A program made the position numbers and the translations under genes. Positions 44,721 through 53,453 of a stretch of DNA of 64,000 nucleotides are shown here, piece after piece. How positions within the stretch are numbered: position 1 is the stretch's first letter; every line of letters starts with the position of its first letter. This DNA comes from Paraburkholderia sp. BL10I2N1 (GTDB lineage Bacteria > Pseudomonadota > Gammaproteobacteria > Burkholderiales > Burkholderiaceae): assembly GCF_004361815.1 (NCBI RefSeq), contig NZ_SNWA01000002.1:3100001-3164000 (forward strand), in the 5' to 3' direction. Below the pieces are notes generated by a model. That model saw only the letters and a list, made by a program, of their open reading frames with translations. It ran no database searches and was not told the origin of the DNA.

Positions 44721-45045
44721 AGGCTGACTGGCGAAACGCGCGGAAGATTGCCGGGTGGTTCGTTGATCCGGTAGCTGTACCTGATCAACGGACACCAGCG
44801 CGGATGCAGCCCGAAATCCGGGCGCAGAAGCCAGGTATCGCTTCCTGCGGCCTGGCGAACCGCAGGAGACCGACGCCTGCCTGAGTTGAATTTCAGGCGC
44901 CGGAAGTGTTCCCTCTTGTGCGCTTCTTCAAACTGGCCAATCGACGGTTTGAGCGGATCGTTGCGCGACAGTGCTCCAACAAGTCGTCGTGTCTTTTTCG
45001 TATCCGCGATCGTTCAAGCCTGCACTTCGAGTGGATGTACGCGCG
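44721..45045. other. Intergenic region, no gene seen
   Basis: About 325 bases after the tandem repeats and before the decayed universal stress protein gene. Open frames at 44886-45224 lack protein-like features. Confidence 0.35.
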
Positions 45046-45451
45046 TCAGCCCTCGACCTCAAATAGCACGCCGCATGAGACCTGGTCCAGCAGCAGTGCA
45101 TGATTTTCCCCGATCCACCATCTGGCAAAATAGCCGTGCGGGTGATGTCCAGATGACGATCTGGTCGATTCCGAGTGCTTCGGCGAGACGGGATATCCCG
45201 TCAATTGCGTTCCCGGCCGAGTAGTGACCGGTTGCGACGACACCCCATGCCCGAAGTCTATTGATACCTTCCCGCAGCGCTTCCCTTGCCGCCTGCTCAT
45301 CGACTTCGAGTCGCATCGAAGTAAGCACGTCGAATCTGCTCGACCGGTATGTGCAATTGACAATCGACAAGAGGTCCGTTTCCGCCTGCAATTGTCGCGC
45401 GAGCGTGAGGGATTGGTGCGGTTGTCGCGAATACCTCACCGTCACGGTCAC
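45046..45451 (-). pseudogene. Universal stress protein (UspA) family, frameshifted remnant
   Basis: In one minus-strand frame the translation has the USP C-terminal half: EQAAREALREGINRLRAWGV...GNAIDGISRLAEALGIDQIVI. At about 45145-45153 the similarity moves to a second frame, GHHPHGYFARWWIGENHALL followed by LDQVSCGVLFEVEG, which is the normal end of the fold with its nucleotide-contacting G-x-x-x-G-like loop. One base gained or lost would restore a single frame. The N-terminal part upstream of 45451 is also not clean. Confidence 0.65.
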
Positions 45452-45661
45452 GGTGTGCAGCAGGCACGAGATTGGGCAAAAAGCGTCCCTTGTGGGCCAC
45501 GTGGTCCCGCACGTGCTCAGTGCTGCGTCGCACCATAGCTGTGCCTGCCTGCGTCAGAAAGCGTCGCCCGGCGCATCGGATGTTCTGGCGGATATCCCGT
45601 CTAAGGCCGCGCCGGCGGAGTTTGGCGACATGGCACGGCATTTGCTGTTGGAATCTTCGTC

Positions 45662-45788
45662 GGATCAACGGTGATCCTTCTGGCTGCAACATGCAGGTGA
45701 GTGGCAGCCATTATCTTCAGACTTTTGGACAACGGCGTCCCCCGAACCCAGTCTTCCGGCTGAGATCGCGGGATGCCGTTTTTGTTTT
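45662..45788 (+). promoter_or_regulatory. ANTAR-type antitermination leader of narK
   Basis: Hairpin P1 is GGATC-AACGGT-GATCC (45662-45677). Hairpin P2 is GGAC-AACGGC-GTCC (45727-45740). Both have six-base loops with A at position 1 and G at position 4, the pattern bound by ANTAR-domain antiterminators such as NasR and NasT. P2 shares its loop and 3' arm with the 5' arm of an intrinsic terminator (45731-45788), so P2 and the terminator exclude each other. A further stem TGGCTGC/GCAGCCA (45681-45710) lies between them. narK starts 67 bases further on. The ANTAR protein itself is not in the window. Confidence 0.75.
45731..45788 (+). terminator. Intrinsic terminator in narK leader
   Basis: AACGGCGTCCC (45731-45741) pairs with GGGATGCCGTT (45770-45780), eleven pairs with one G-T. 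An inner CAGT/GCTG stem is also present, and TTTTTGTTTT follows (45779-45788). There is no intact plus-strand gene upstream, so its job is attenuation of narK. Confidence 0.85.
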
Positions 45789-45855
45789 CCGGCAAACCAC
45801 CGGGCGGACCAGGAAGCCCGAACCGAACGACTATTCGGACTTATGAGGAACTCTA

Positions 45856-47217
45856 ATGAAGAACGTGATTGGCTCCCTTAAAAGCGGCGACTGGCGTGCG
45901 TTGCTCGCGTGCTTCCTGTATTTCGACACGGGCTTTACCGTGTGGGTGCTATATGGCCCGCTCGCTCCGTTCATCGGCAAGAGCGTCGCGATGACGCAGG
46001 CCGAACAGGGCTTTCTCGTCGCGGTGCCGGTTCTGTCCGCGGCAATCCTGCGCGTGACGTTAGGCAATCTGTACCAGTCGGCGAACGGTAAGCGGATCGC
46101 ACTCTTTGGCGTCGCGCTCTCGGCGATTCCGACTATCGTGTTGCCGCTGCTGCCGTTCGTGCCGTCCTACACGCTCTTGCTGGTGCTCGGGGTGTTTCTC
46201 GGTATGGGTGGGGCGAGCTTCTCGGTTGCGTTGCCGATGGCCGGCAGCAACTATCCGCCGAAAGTGCAGGGGCTCGTGCTCGGGCTGGCCGCCGCAGGCA
46301 ATATCGGTGCGGTGCTCGATGGCTTCCTGTTCCCGCAACTCGCCACGCATTTCGGCTGGCAGGTGGCCGCAGGCGGTGCGCTTCCTTTGCTGGCGATAGC
46401 CGGGCTGGCACTGCTGTTCTGGGCGAACGATGCCGGCCTCAAGTCGGGCAGCGCGGTACGTGCTTTCGGCAGCTTCGCGATAACGCTCGCAGGACTGATT
46501 GTCCTCGTGCTGCTGGTGGAGGCGGGCCTGTTCGGTCCGGGCAAGACGGGCGTGCTGCTCCTGCCGGTGATCGGCGCGCTGCTCGCTATCGCCGTGCTGC
46601 CGAAGCGTTATCGTGCGGTACTGGCAGAACGCGATACGTGGGTCATCATGCTGGTTTATAGCGTGACGTTTGGCGGCTTCGTCGGCATGTCGTCGTATGT
46701 GACGCTGCTGCTGACGAACCTGTATCAGATGCCCAAGATCGAGGCCGGTCTCTTCATGGCGCTGCTTGCCGCGACGGGGGCGATGGTGCGGCCGCTGGGC
46801 GGCCTGATCGCCGACAAGGTATCGGGCGTGCGCGCGCTGACGATTCTGCTCGCGGTTATCTCCATTGCCGACTTCGTGTTCGCTGCGGCGATGCCTTCTC
46901 TTGCTGGCGGCATCGCGCTGCTGCTTTGCCTTTACGTCGCATTTGGACTCGGCAATGGAGCAACGTTCCAGCTCGTGCCGCATCGTTGGGCGGGACGCAC
47001 GGGTTTGCTGTCAGGCATCGTTGGCGCGGCAGGCGGCATTGGCGGCTTCTACCTTCCGGTGGTGATGGGCATCGCGCGAGAAAGCACCGGTAGCTATCAG
47101 ATGGGCTTTGCGACGTTCGGCGTGGTGGCGGGCTGCGGGTTTCTGGCGATCGTAGCGCTGCGCCGGCCCTGGATGGCGTGGTCGATGCAGACCAGCATCG
47201 TGCATGCCACCGAATAA
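45856..47217 (+). CDS. narK: Nitrate/nitrite MFS transporter NarK family
   Basis: A 453-residue inner-membrane transporter with about twelve helices. The NNP-family signatures are WVLYGPLAPFIG near helix 1, GNIGAVLDGFLFPQLA in the first half, and GIVGAAGGIGGFYLPVVMG in the second. The substrate Arg is probably the one in AAILRVTLGNLYQ. A GAGGAA site precedes ATG 45856. It probably takes up nitrate for assimilation or exchanges nitrate for nitrite. Its leader carries an ANTAR-type attenuator, supporting nitrate control. Confidence 0.88.
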   Translation: MKNVIGSLKSGDWRALLACFLYFDTGFTVWVLYGPLAPFIGKSVAMTQAEQGFLVAVPVLSAAILRVTLGNLYQSANGKRIALFGVALSAIPTIVLPLLPFVPSYTLLLVLGVFLGMGGASFSVALPMAGSNYPPKVQGLVLGLAAAGNIGAVLDGFLFPQLATHFGWQVAAGGALPLLAIAGLALLFWANDAGLKSGSAVRAFGSFAITLAGLIVLVLLVEAGLFGPGKTGVLLLPVIGALLAIAVLPKRYRAVLAERDTWVIMLVYSVTFGGFVGMSSYVTLLLTNLYQMPKIEAGLFMALLAATGAMVRPLGGLIADKVSGVRALTILLAVISIADFVFAAAMPSLAGGIALLLCLYVAFGLGNGATFQLVPHRWAGRTGLLSGIVGAAGGIGGFYLPVVMGIARESTGSYQMGFATFGVVAGCGFLAIVALRRPWMAWSMQTSIVHATE

Positions 47218-47310
47218 CGCGCAAGGCGTGACTGGAAACTTCAGCCGGTTGGCGTGTCCGGGACTCCGTTCGCGCCGATCCGGCTGGCCGTGCAAACAGG
47301 CAAAAGAAGA

Positions 47311-47991
47311 ATGAACATGGGCATGAAGCGGGAACATGACCAGACCGCACAGCCTGAGGCGGGCGTGTCCGGCGAGACACTGGGCACGCTCCTCAATATG
47401 GCTGGCCGTCAACGCATGCTTTCCCAACGCATTGCGCTGCAGGCCATGCTGGCGTTTCAGCAGTTCGAAGGCGCATATGCCGTGGCAAGGGAAGCGCTGC
47501 GGGTCTTTTCGGAAAGCCATGCGACGTTGTTACACGGACGCAATGGCTTGCCAGGACTTTTCTCGGCCGCGATACGCGAGGCCTTTTACGGCAGCGGGAA
47601 CGTCGCGACGAAGATCGACGGTTTCATCAATCGGGCCGCGAGTGTGCTCGATGCGATCGACTGTCAGTCCTCACAGGCTGAAGCGGCGCTCCATGAACTG
47701 ATCGGCATGGTCGATCCGTTGCTGAACCATCTGCATCAGGTCACATCGGTGTACGAACAGGAAAGCAGGCGAATTGCGCTGGCTCAGAGGAAGGGGCAGC
47801 AGGAATTGATCGGCAGAATCAAGGCGATCGCAAAGGAGGCGCACATCGTTTCGTTCAACGGTCAGATTGTGGCGAGCCGCGCGGGCATCGCCGGGCGCGA
47901 GTTCGCTGTCGTGGCCGGGGTGATGACCAACATCACCCGCGAGATGGAGAACGTGGTGAGTGTCTTTGCGAAGCGAACCGCGCTGGCGTGA
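47311..47991 (+). CDS. PilJ/NIT-like sensor domain protein
   Basis: A 226-residue protein without signal peptide or membrane helix. The first half has the PilJ-type N-terminal motif TLLNMAGRQRMLSQRIALQAML, related to the P-box region that binds nitrate in NarX-like sensors. The second half ends in a short methyl-accepting-receptor-like helix (IKAIAKEAHIVSFNGQIVASR, split from AGREFAVVAGVMTNIT). It follows narK by 93 bases and is probably co-transcribed. It might be a cytoplasmic nitrate sensor, but no partner is visible. The start is ATG 47311 with an AAGAAGA site. Confidence 0.7.
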   Translation: MNMGMKREHDQTAQPEAGVSGETLGTLLNMAGRQRMLSQRIALQAMLAFQQFEGAYAVAREALRVFSESHATLLHGRNGLPGLFSAAIREAFYGSGNVATKIDGFINRAASVLDAIDCQSSQAEAALHELIGMVDPLLNHLHQVTSVYEQESRRIALAQRKGQQELIGRIKAIAKEAHIVSFNGQIVASRAGIAGREFAVVAGVMTNITREMENVVSVFAKRTALA

Positions 47992-48065
47992 CGGACGTGA
48001 TGGGTTCTATCGTTGATCGATCGCCGGTCTGAATCCCTGGATGGGATGCTTCTCTCGCGTGGACC

Positions 48066-48323
48066 TCAGTCACGCTCGCCGTCGAGCGAGCGGCACGGTT
48101 TCGCGCCTGGCCGGGCTACGCCATGCGGGTTGCGTCCACGATGCCGCGTTTCCTGGCGGGTCCGTCTTGCGCGCAGACCCGCTGGACGCAGGTCCGCTGT
48201 GTGTCGTTGACGCGCATCGCTGCCGACGGGAAGCTCGGGCACGTTGATCGGGTCGGCGTCATTTCTGTCGAAGAAATCACGGGCCGTGCCGTTTCCTGAA
48301 GCGACGAGCGAATGCTTGTTCAT
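48066..48323 (-). CDS. Small open frame downstream of a terminator-attenuator, unknown
   Basis: ATG 48323 has a good AAGGAAG site and begins MNKHSLVASGNGTARDFFDR. The rest of the 85 residues is Arg-rich and looks non-coding, so the frame may be the intact start of a gene whose body is lost, or a leader peptide. It lies about 100 bases after the ANTAR-like terminator on the same strand. No family was recognised. Confidence 0.3.
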   Translation of the reverse strand: MNKHSLVASGNGTARDFFDRNDADPINVPELPVGSDARQRHTADLRPAGLRARRTRQETRHRGRNPHGVARPGAKPCRSLDGERD

Positions 48324-48421
48324 GGCGATCTTCCTTGACGTGTTCGCAGGCCAGCCGTTTGGCATGGCCTGCGCCCTCGCATGTTCGTGTAGCGCTTATC
48401 GACCCACCTTAGGCGAGCCCG

Positions 48422-48470
48422 AAAAAAACGGCGTCCGCTCGTGTCGTGGCACGAGGGGACGCCGTTGTCC
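48422..48470 (-). terminator. Intrinsic terminator with ANTAR-like hexaloop on minus strand
   Basis: Read on the minus strand, GGAC-AACGGC-GTCC (48470-48457) is followed by the terminator AACGGCGTCC...GGACGCCGTT (48466-48427) with an inner CTCGTG/CACGAG stem, then TTTTTTT (48428-48422). The 16-base string GGACAACGGCGTCCCC is identical to that in the narK leader. I could not find the first hexaloop hairpin upstream. Confidence 0.75.
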
Positions 48471-48704
48471 TTATGTCTGTTTCTGCCGTCGACCAGTAAG
48501 GGACGGTCTGATAACCACACGGGCTGCACCTTTGCCGGCTCGTGTATTACCGAGCCGCTAAAGTACCATATCGGTTCAGCGCGCGAGAACTGGAAAAAAA
48601 TTCGGCGCGGCAAAAAAGTGGGCCAGACGGGCCTGAAAATATCCGCTAACGCTGCCGGTGCATTGCAGCGCGCCTCAAGCCTTCAGGACGATCGCGTTCA
48701 GGTC

Positions 48705-49490
48705 TTATGCGGCGCCGCTGGCCGTTACCTTGCGCGTGCGCCGCGTGACCGCTGCGGCATCGCCGGCCTTGTGCGCGGCTTCCGCCTCTTCCAGCTGGCG
48801 GGTCGCTTCGCCGACGACATTGCGGAACTGCCTCAACGCGGCGAGCGACGCGTCGGGTGGCTGCAAGGCAGACCACAGCACGTCGATGAGCCGCTCCGCG
48901 GTAGCTTCGATGTCGGTGCGGCGATTGACGAGCGTCGCGTCCCAGAGCACGTGTTCCATCGGGCCGAACACCATCGATCGCAAGAGCCGCAACGGCATGT
49001 CGCGACGAATCTGACCGGTTTCCTGACCGTGCGCGAGCACCCGCATCAGCGGCGCCGTATAGCGCCGTTGCAGGTCGACCAGCGCTTCGCTGAGTTCATG
49101 TTGCCGCGAGCGGCCTTCGGATAGCACGAGCGCGCACAACCCTGTGCCGTTCACCAGCATCAGCCGCAAATGCATCCGTACGATGAATGCGAACTGCTGT
49201 CGCACGGTGCCGTCGCGCGGCAGGCCGGATTCGATCGCATCGATGATTTCGTCGTACCAGTCGCCAATCACGCGCGCACACAATTCCCGCTTGCCGCGGA
49301 AGTAGCTGAACACGGTCGCCTCGGAAATGCCCAGGCGCTGCGCGATTTCGGCTGTGGTCGCGCGCTCGTAGCCTTTCTCGGAGAACACGTCGCGGCCGGT
49401 TTGAAGGATTTCCTTCACACGCTGTTGCGACTTGCGTCCGGCTGGCTGGCGGCGCGACAGAGGGCGTTCGGCCTTCGGGGCGGCCATCAT
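48705..49490 (-). CDS. TetR-family regulator of the leucine/isovalerate operon (LiuQ-like)
   Basis: A 261-residue regulator. The helix-turn-helix is VFSEKGYERATTAEIAQRL followed by GISEATVFSYFRGKRELCAR. The C-terminal ligand-binding part is all-helical. It is divergent from liuA, and two matching palindromes lie between them. In beta-proteobacteria a TetR regulator (LiuQ) has been described for leucine degradation, so that identity is likely but not proven. ATG 49490 (MMAAPKAERP) is the most family-like start. Earlier starts at 49538 and 49556 are possible; none has a clear ribosome site. The C-terminal tail is Ala/Arg-rich. Confidence 0.8.
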   Translation of the reverse strand: MMAAPKAERPLSRRQPAGRKSQQRVKEILQTGRDVFSEKGYERATTAEIAQRLGISEATVFSYFRGKRELCARVIGDWYDEIIDAIESGLPRDGTVRQQFAFIVRMHLRLMLVNGTGLCALVLSEGRSRQHELSEALVDLQRRYTAPLMRVLAHGQETGQIRRDMPLRLLRSMVFGPMEHVLWDATLVNRRTDIEATAERLIDVLWSALQPPDASLAALRQFRNVVGEATRQLEEAEAAHKAGDAAAVTRRTRKVTASGAA

Positions 49491-49582
49491 ATGAGTCAAG
49501 GTCAGTTTCTGGAGCGGGAGGATTCCCGTGACGACCATAGTAGCACGGCAGGTCATGGATAAATTCCGCAAAATCCGGATTT

Positions 49583-49595
49583 GAGTAACACTCAA
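49583..49595. promoter_or_regulatory. Operator palindrome 1 of the liu control region
   Basis: TGAGT-AAC-ACTCA is a perfect palindrome with a three-base spacer, extending to TTTGAGT/ACTCAAA (49581-49597). It lies 88 bases upstream of the TetR start. The same pattern recurs at 49689-49701. A separate ACGTATACGT palindrome is at 49608-49617. Confidence 0.7.
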
Positions 49596-49688
49596 AAAAC
49601 CTCTTGACGTATACGTAAATGTGGCGTGAAATTCGCCTTGAACGGTCGTGCCTGGCGGAGGATGATGGGGACGGCCCGAGAAGATCGC

Positions 49689-49701
49689 TGAGCAACGCTC
49701 A
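49689..49701. promoter_or_regulatory. Operator palindrome 2 of the liu control region
   Basis: TGAGC-AAC-GCTCA, extending to CTGAGC/GCTCAG (49688-49702), matches palindrome 1 as TGAGYAACRCTCA with the same AAC centre. It lies 54 bases before the liuA start, where it could block the liuA promoter. Confidence 0.7.
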
Positions 49702-49755
49702 GAAGCCGGCTGCCCCAGCGCTCGGGCTGCCGCCAGAGAATTCCAGGAGACATAG

Positions 49756-50937
49756 ATGACCAATCTGCCCGGTTTGCAATTTCCACTTGGTGAAGAGATC
49801 GAGATGCTGCGTGACAGCATCGCAGGGTTTGCGGCGAAGGAGATCGCGCCGCGTGCCGGCGAAATCGACCGCACCGATCAATTCCCGATGGACCTGTGGC
49901 GCAAGTTCGGTGACCTGGGCGTGCTCGGCATGACCGTCTCCGAAGAATATGGCGGCGCGAACATGGGTTACACGGCGCACATGGTGGCCATGGAGGAAAT
50001 CTCGCGGGCCTCGGCATCAGTCGGCCTGTCTTATGGCGCGCACTCCAACCTGTGCGTGAACCAGATTCACCGCAACGGCACGGAAGCGCAAAAGCAGAAA
50101 TATCTGCCGAAGCTCGTGTCGGGTGAACACGTCGGCGCGCTCGCCATGAGCGAGCCGAACGCCGGTTCGGATGTCGTCAGCATGAAACTGCGTGCGGACA
50201 AAAAGGGCGACCGTTACGTGCTGAACGGCACCAAGATGTGGATTACCAACGGCCCGGACTGCGACACGCTCGTGGTCTACGCGAAAACCGATATCGAAGC
50301 CGGGCCGCGCGGTATCACGGCATTTATCGTCGAAAAGGGCATGAAGGGCTTTTCGGTCGCGCAGAAGCTCGACAAGCTCGGCATGCGCGGCTCGCATACC
50401 GGCGAACTCGTGTTCGAGAACGTTGAGGTGCCGGAGGAAAACGTTCTTGGTCAGCTCAATGGCGGCGTGAAGGTGCTGATGAGCGGGCTCGATTACGAGC
50501 GCGCCGTGTTGGCCGGCGGCCCGACCGGCATCATGGTCGCGGTGATGGATGCGGTCGTGCCATATATCCACGACCGCAAGCAGTTCGGGCAATCGATCGG
50601 CGAATTCCAGTTGATCCAGGGCAAGGTCGCCGATCTGTACACCACGTTGCAGGCATGCCGCGCGTATCTGTATGCGGTCGGCCGTCAACTGGACACCATC
50701 GGCGGCGACCATGTCCGCCAGGTTCGCAAGGACTGCGCCGGCGTGATCCTCTACACCGCGGAAAAAGCGACATGGATGGCCGGCGAGGCGATCCAGATTC
50801 TCGGCGGCAATGGTTATATCAACGAGTATCCGGTCGGCCGTCTCTGGCGCGACGCGAAACTCTATGAGATCGGTGCGGGCACCAGCGAAATCCGCCGCAT
50901 GCTGATCGGCCGCGAACTGTTCGCGGAAACGATGTGA
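49756..50937 (+). CDS. liuA: Isovaleryl-CoA dehydrogenase
   Basis: A 393-residue acyl-CoA dehydrogenase oxidising isovaleryl-CoA to 3-methylcrotonyl-CoA in leucine breakdown. The isovaleryl-type catalytic Glu is in [18 protein letters not shown]. Other markers are [35 protein letters not shown] and the FAD region [20 protein letters not shown]. The start has GGAGA nine bases upstream. It is the first gene of the liuABCD operon. Confidence 0.93.
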   Translation: MTNLPGLQFPLGEEIEMLRDSIAGFAAKEIAPRAGEIDRTDQFPMDLWRKFGDLGVLGMTVSEEYGGANMGYTAHMVAMEEISRASASVGLSYGAHSNLCVNQIHRNGTEAQKQKYLPKLVSGEHVGALAMSEPNAGSDVVSMKLRADKKGDRYVLNGTKMWITNGPDCDTLVVYAKTDIEAGPRGITAFIVEKGMKGFSVAQKLDKLGMRGSHTGELVFENVEVPEENVLGQLNGGVKVLMSGLDYERAVLAGGPTGIMVAVMDAVVPYIHDRKQFGQSIGEFQLIQGKVADLYTTLQACRAYLYAVGRQLDTIGGDHVRQVRKDCAGVILYTAEKATWMAGEAIQILGGNGYINEYPVGRLWRDAKLYEIGAGTSEIRRMLIGRELFAETM

Positions 50938-50971
50938 GACAGATCACGCTGCGAACGGGAGAGTCACGGCG

Positions 50972-52580
50972 ATGCCGATCATCGAAACAAAGCTGAATCC
51001 GCGCTCGGACGATTTCCGGGCCAATGCCGCCGCGCTCGAAGCGCTGGTTGCCGACCTGCGGGCAAAGATCGAGAAACTGTCGCTGGGCGGTGGGCAGGCT
51101 GCCCGCGACAAGCACATATCGCGCGGCAAGCTGTTGCCGCGCGAGCGCATCGCGCAACTGCTCGATCCGGGTACGCCGTTTCTCGAACTGTCGCAACTCG
51201 CGGCGTTCGGCATGTATCACGACGATGCGCCCGGCGCGGGTGTCATCACAGGTATCGGGCGCATTGCCGGGCAGGAATGCATGATCGTCTGTAACGACGC
51301 GACGGTGAAGGGCGGAACCTACTATCCCGTCACCGTGAAGAAGCACGTGCGCGCCCAGGAAATCGCGGCGGAAAACCGTTTGCCCTGCGTGTATCTGGTC
51401 GATTCCGGCGGCGCTAACCTGCCGAATCAGGACGACGTGTTTCCCGACCGCGATCACTTCGGTCGCATTTTCTACAACCAGGCGAACCTGTCGGCGGCGG
51501 GCATTCCGCAGATCGCCGTCGTGATGGGGTCGTGCACGGCCGGCGGCGCATATGTGCCCGCAATGAGCGACGAGTCGATCATCGTCAAGAACCAGGGCAC
51601 GATTTTTCTCGGCGGCCCGCCGCTCGTGAAGGCGGCCACGGGCGAAGTTGTGACGGCCGAGGACCTTGGCGGCGGGGATGTGCATACCCGTCTGTCGGGC
51701 GTCGTCGATCATCTGGCGCAAAACGACGCACACGCGCTCGCGATTGCGCGCAGCATAGTCGGCAATCTGAATCGCGCGAAGACGGTGCCGGTCACCTTGC
51801 AGGAGCCGAAGCCGCCGCGCTACGACGTCAAGAGCCTGTACGGCGTGATACCCGTCGACACGCGCAAGCCATTCGATATCCGTGAAGTCATCGCCCGCAT
51901 CGTCGACGATTCCGCGTTCGACGAGTTCAAGGCGCGCTATGGCACCACGCTGGTTTGCGGCTTCGCGCATATCTGGGGGCATCCGGTCGGCATCATCGCG
52001 AACAACGGGATTCTCTTTTTCCGAGTCCGCGTTAAAGGGCACGCACTTCATCGAGCTGTGCTGCCAGCGCAAGATCCCACTCATCTTCCTGCAGAACATC
52101 ACTGGCTTCATGGTGGGCCGCAAATACGAAAACGAAGGCATCGCACGTAACGGCGCCAAGATGGTGACCGCGGTTGCGACGGCGAAGGTGCCGAAGTTCA
52201 CGGTGATCATCGGCGGCTCGTTCGGTGCGGGCAACTACGGCATGTGTGGCCGTGCGTATTCACCGCGTTTCCTGTGGATGTGGCCGAATGCGCGCATTTC
52301 GGTGATGGGCGGTGAGCAGGCCGCGTCGGTGCTCGCGACCGTCAAGCGCGACGGCATCGAGGCGAAAGGCGGCGCGTGGACGGCGGAGCAGGAAGAAGCG
52401 TTCAAGAAGCCGATTCGCGATCAATACGAACATCAGGGTCACCCGTATTACGCCAGCGCGCGCTTATGGGACGACGGCGTGATCGATCCGGCGCAAACGC
52501 GCGATGTGCTCGGTCTGGGTCTTTCGGCGGCCATGAATGCACCGATCGAAGAGACGCGCTTCGGCGTGTTCAGAATGTGA
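50972..52580 (+). pseudogene. liuB: 3-methylcrotonyl-CoA carboxylase beta subunit, one-base frameshift
   Basis: The carboxyltransferase subunit should be about 535 residues. The first frame gives family sequence from [20 protein letters not shown] to IIANNGILF, including [17 protein letters not shown] and [16 protein letters not shown]. At the T5 run 52016-52020 the frame breaks. Removing one T restores [20 protein letters not shown] and continues cleanly ([47 protein letters not shown]) to TGA 52580. Without a shift translation would stop at 52150, losing the C-terminal carboxyltransferase half. It may be a real mutation or a base-call error. Confidence 0.88.
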
Positions 52581-52603
52581 CGCAGGCGCAGGAGGCAAGG
52601 AAC

Positions 52604-53389
52604 ATGCAATACGAGAACCTGAGTGTCACGTTCGCCGGGCAGGTGGCAACTGTCACACTGAATCGCCCGGAAGTGCGTAACGCGTTCAACGAAGGGATGA
52701 TCGCGGAACTTACCGTCGCATTCGAAGCGCTAAACGATCGTGACGATGTTCGCGCGGTCGTGCTGGCGGCGAATGGCAAGGCGTTCTGCGCAGGCGCGGA
52801 TCTGAACTGGATGAAGAAGATGGCCGGCTTCTCCGACGAGGAGAACCGTGCGGATGCGCTGCGTCTTGCGAACATGCTGAGCGCAATCTATCGGTGCGGC
52901 AAGCCCGTCATCGCCAAGGTCAGTGGGGACGCGTACGCGGGCGGCATGGGTCTCGTCTGCGCATGCGACATCGTCGTGGCTGTGGATACGGCGCGATTCT
53001 GTCTGTCCGAAGCGCGCCTCGGCCTGATTCCCGCGACGATCGCGCCGTACGTGATCCGCGCGCTGGGCGAGCAGGCTTCGCGCCGTTACTTCATTACTGC
53101 GGAGCAGTTCGATTGCGCGACGGCGCTGCGTCTCGGCCTTGTAAGCGAAGCCGTGGCTGCGGATCAACTCGACGCCACGGTGCAGCAGCTTGCCGACACG
53201 CTCTGCGCGAATGGCCCACATGCGGTGCGCGAATGCAAGCAGCTCGTGCAGGACGTAGCGGGCTGGCCGCTCGATGCCGGGCTGATCGAAGACACCGCAG
53301 TGCGCATCGCACGCGTGCGTGCGGGCGCGGAAGGCCGCGAAGGCGTCGCGTCGTTCCTCGAAAAGCGTACGCCTCTCTGGCGCAACTGA
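52604..53389 (+). CDS. liuC: 3-methylglutaconyl-CoA hydratase (enoyl-CoA hydratase family)
   Basis: A 261-residue crotonase-fold enzyme. The oxyanion-hole segments are GKAFCAGADLNWMKKMAGF and VSGDAYAGGMGLVCACDIVVA. The catalytic region SEARLGLIPATIAPYVIRALG is typical of the gamma-carboxyglutaconyl hydratases in liu operons. A GGAGG site precedes ATG 52604, 23 bases after liuB. It hydrates 3-methylglutaconyl-CoA to HMG-CoA. The HMG-CoA lyase gene (liuE) is not in the window. Confidence 0.9.
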   Translation: MQYENLSVTFAGQVATVTLNRPEVRNAFNEGMIAELTVAFEALNDRDDVRAVVLAANGKAFCAGADLNWMKKMAGFSDEENRADALRLANMLSAIYRCGKPVIAKVSGDAYAGGMGLVCACDIVVAVDTARFCLSEARLGLIPATIAPYVIRALGEQASRRYFITAEQFDCATALRLGLVSEAVAADQLDATVQQLADTLCANGPHAVRECKQLVQDVAGWPLDAGLIEDTAVRIARVRAGAEGREGVASFLEKRTPLWRN

Positions 53390-53453
53390 TGCGCGTGACA
53401 CCGCGCGTCCCACGACATACAGCAGATAGAACAGCACGAGAGCGAGACACCTC

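Noticed and set aside
46060..46983. 307-codon open frame opposite narK
   Set aside because: Antisense to narK, hydrophilic low-complexity composition, no support.
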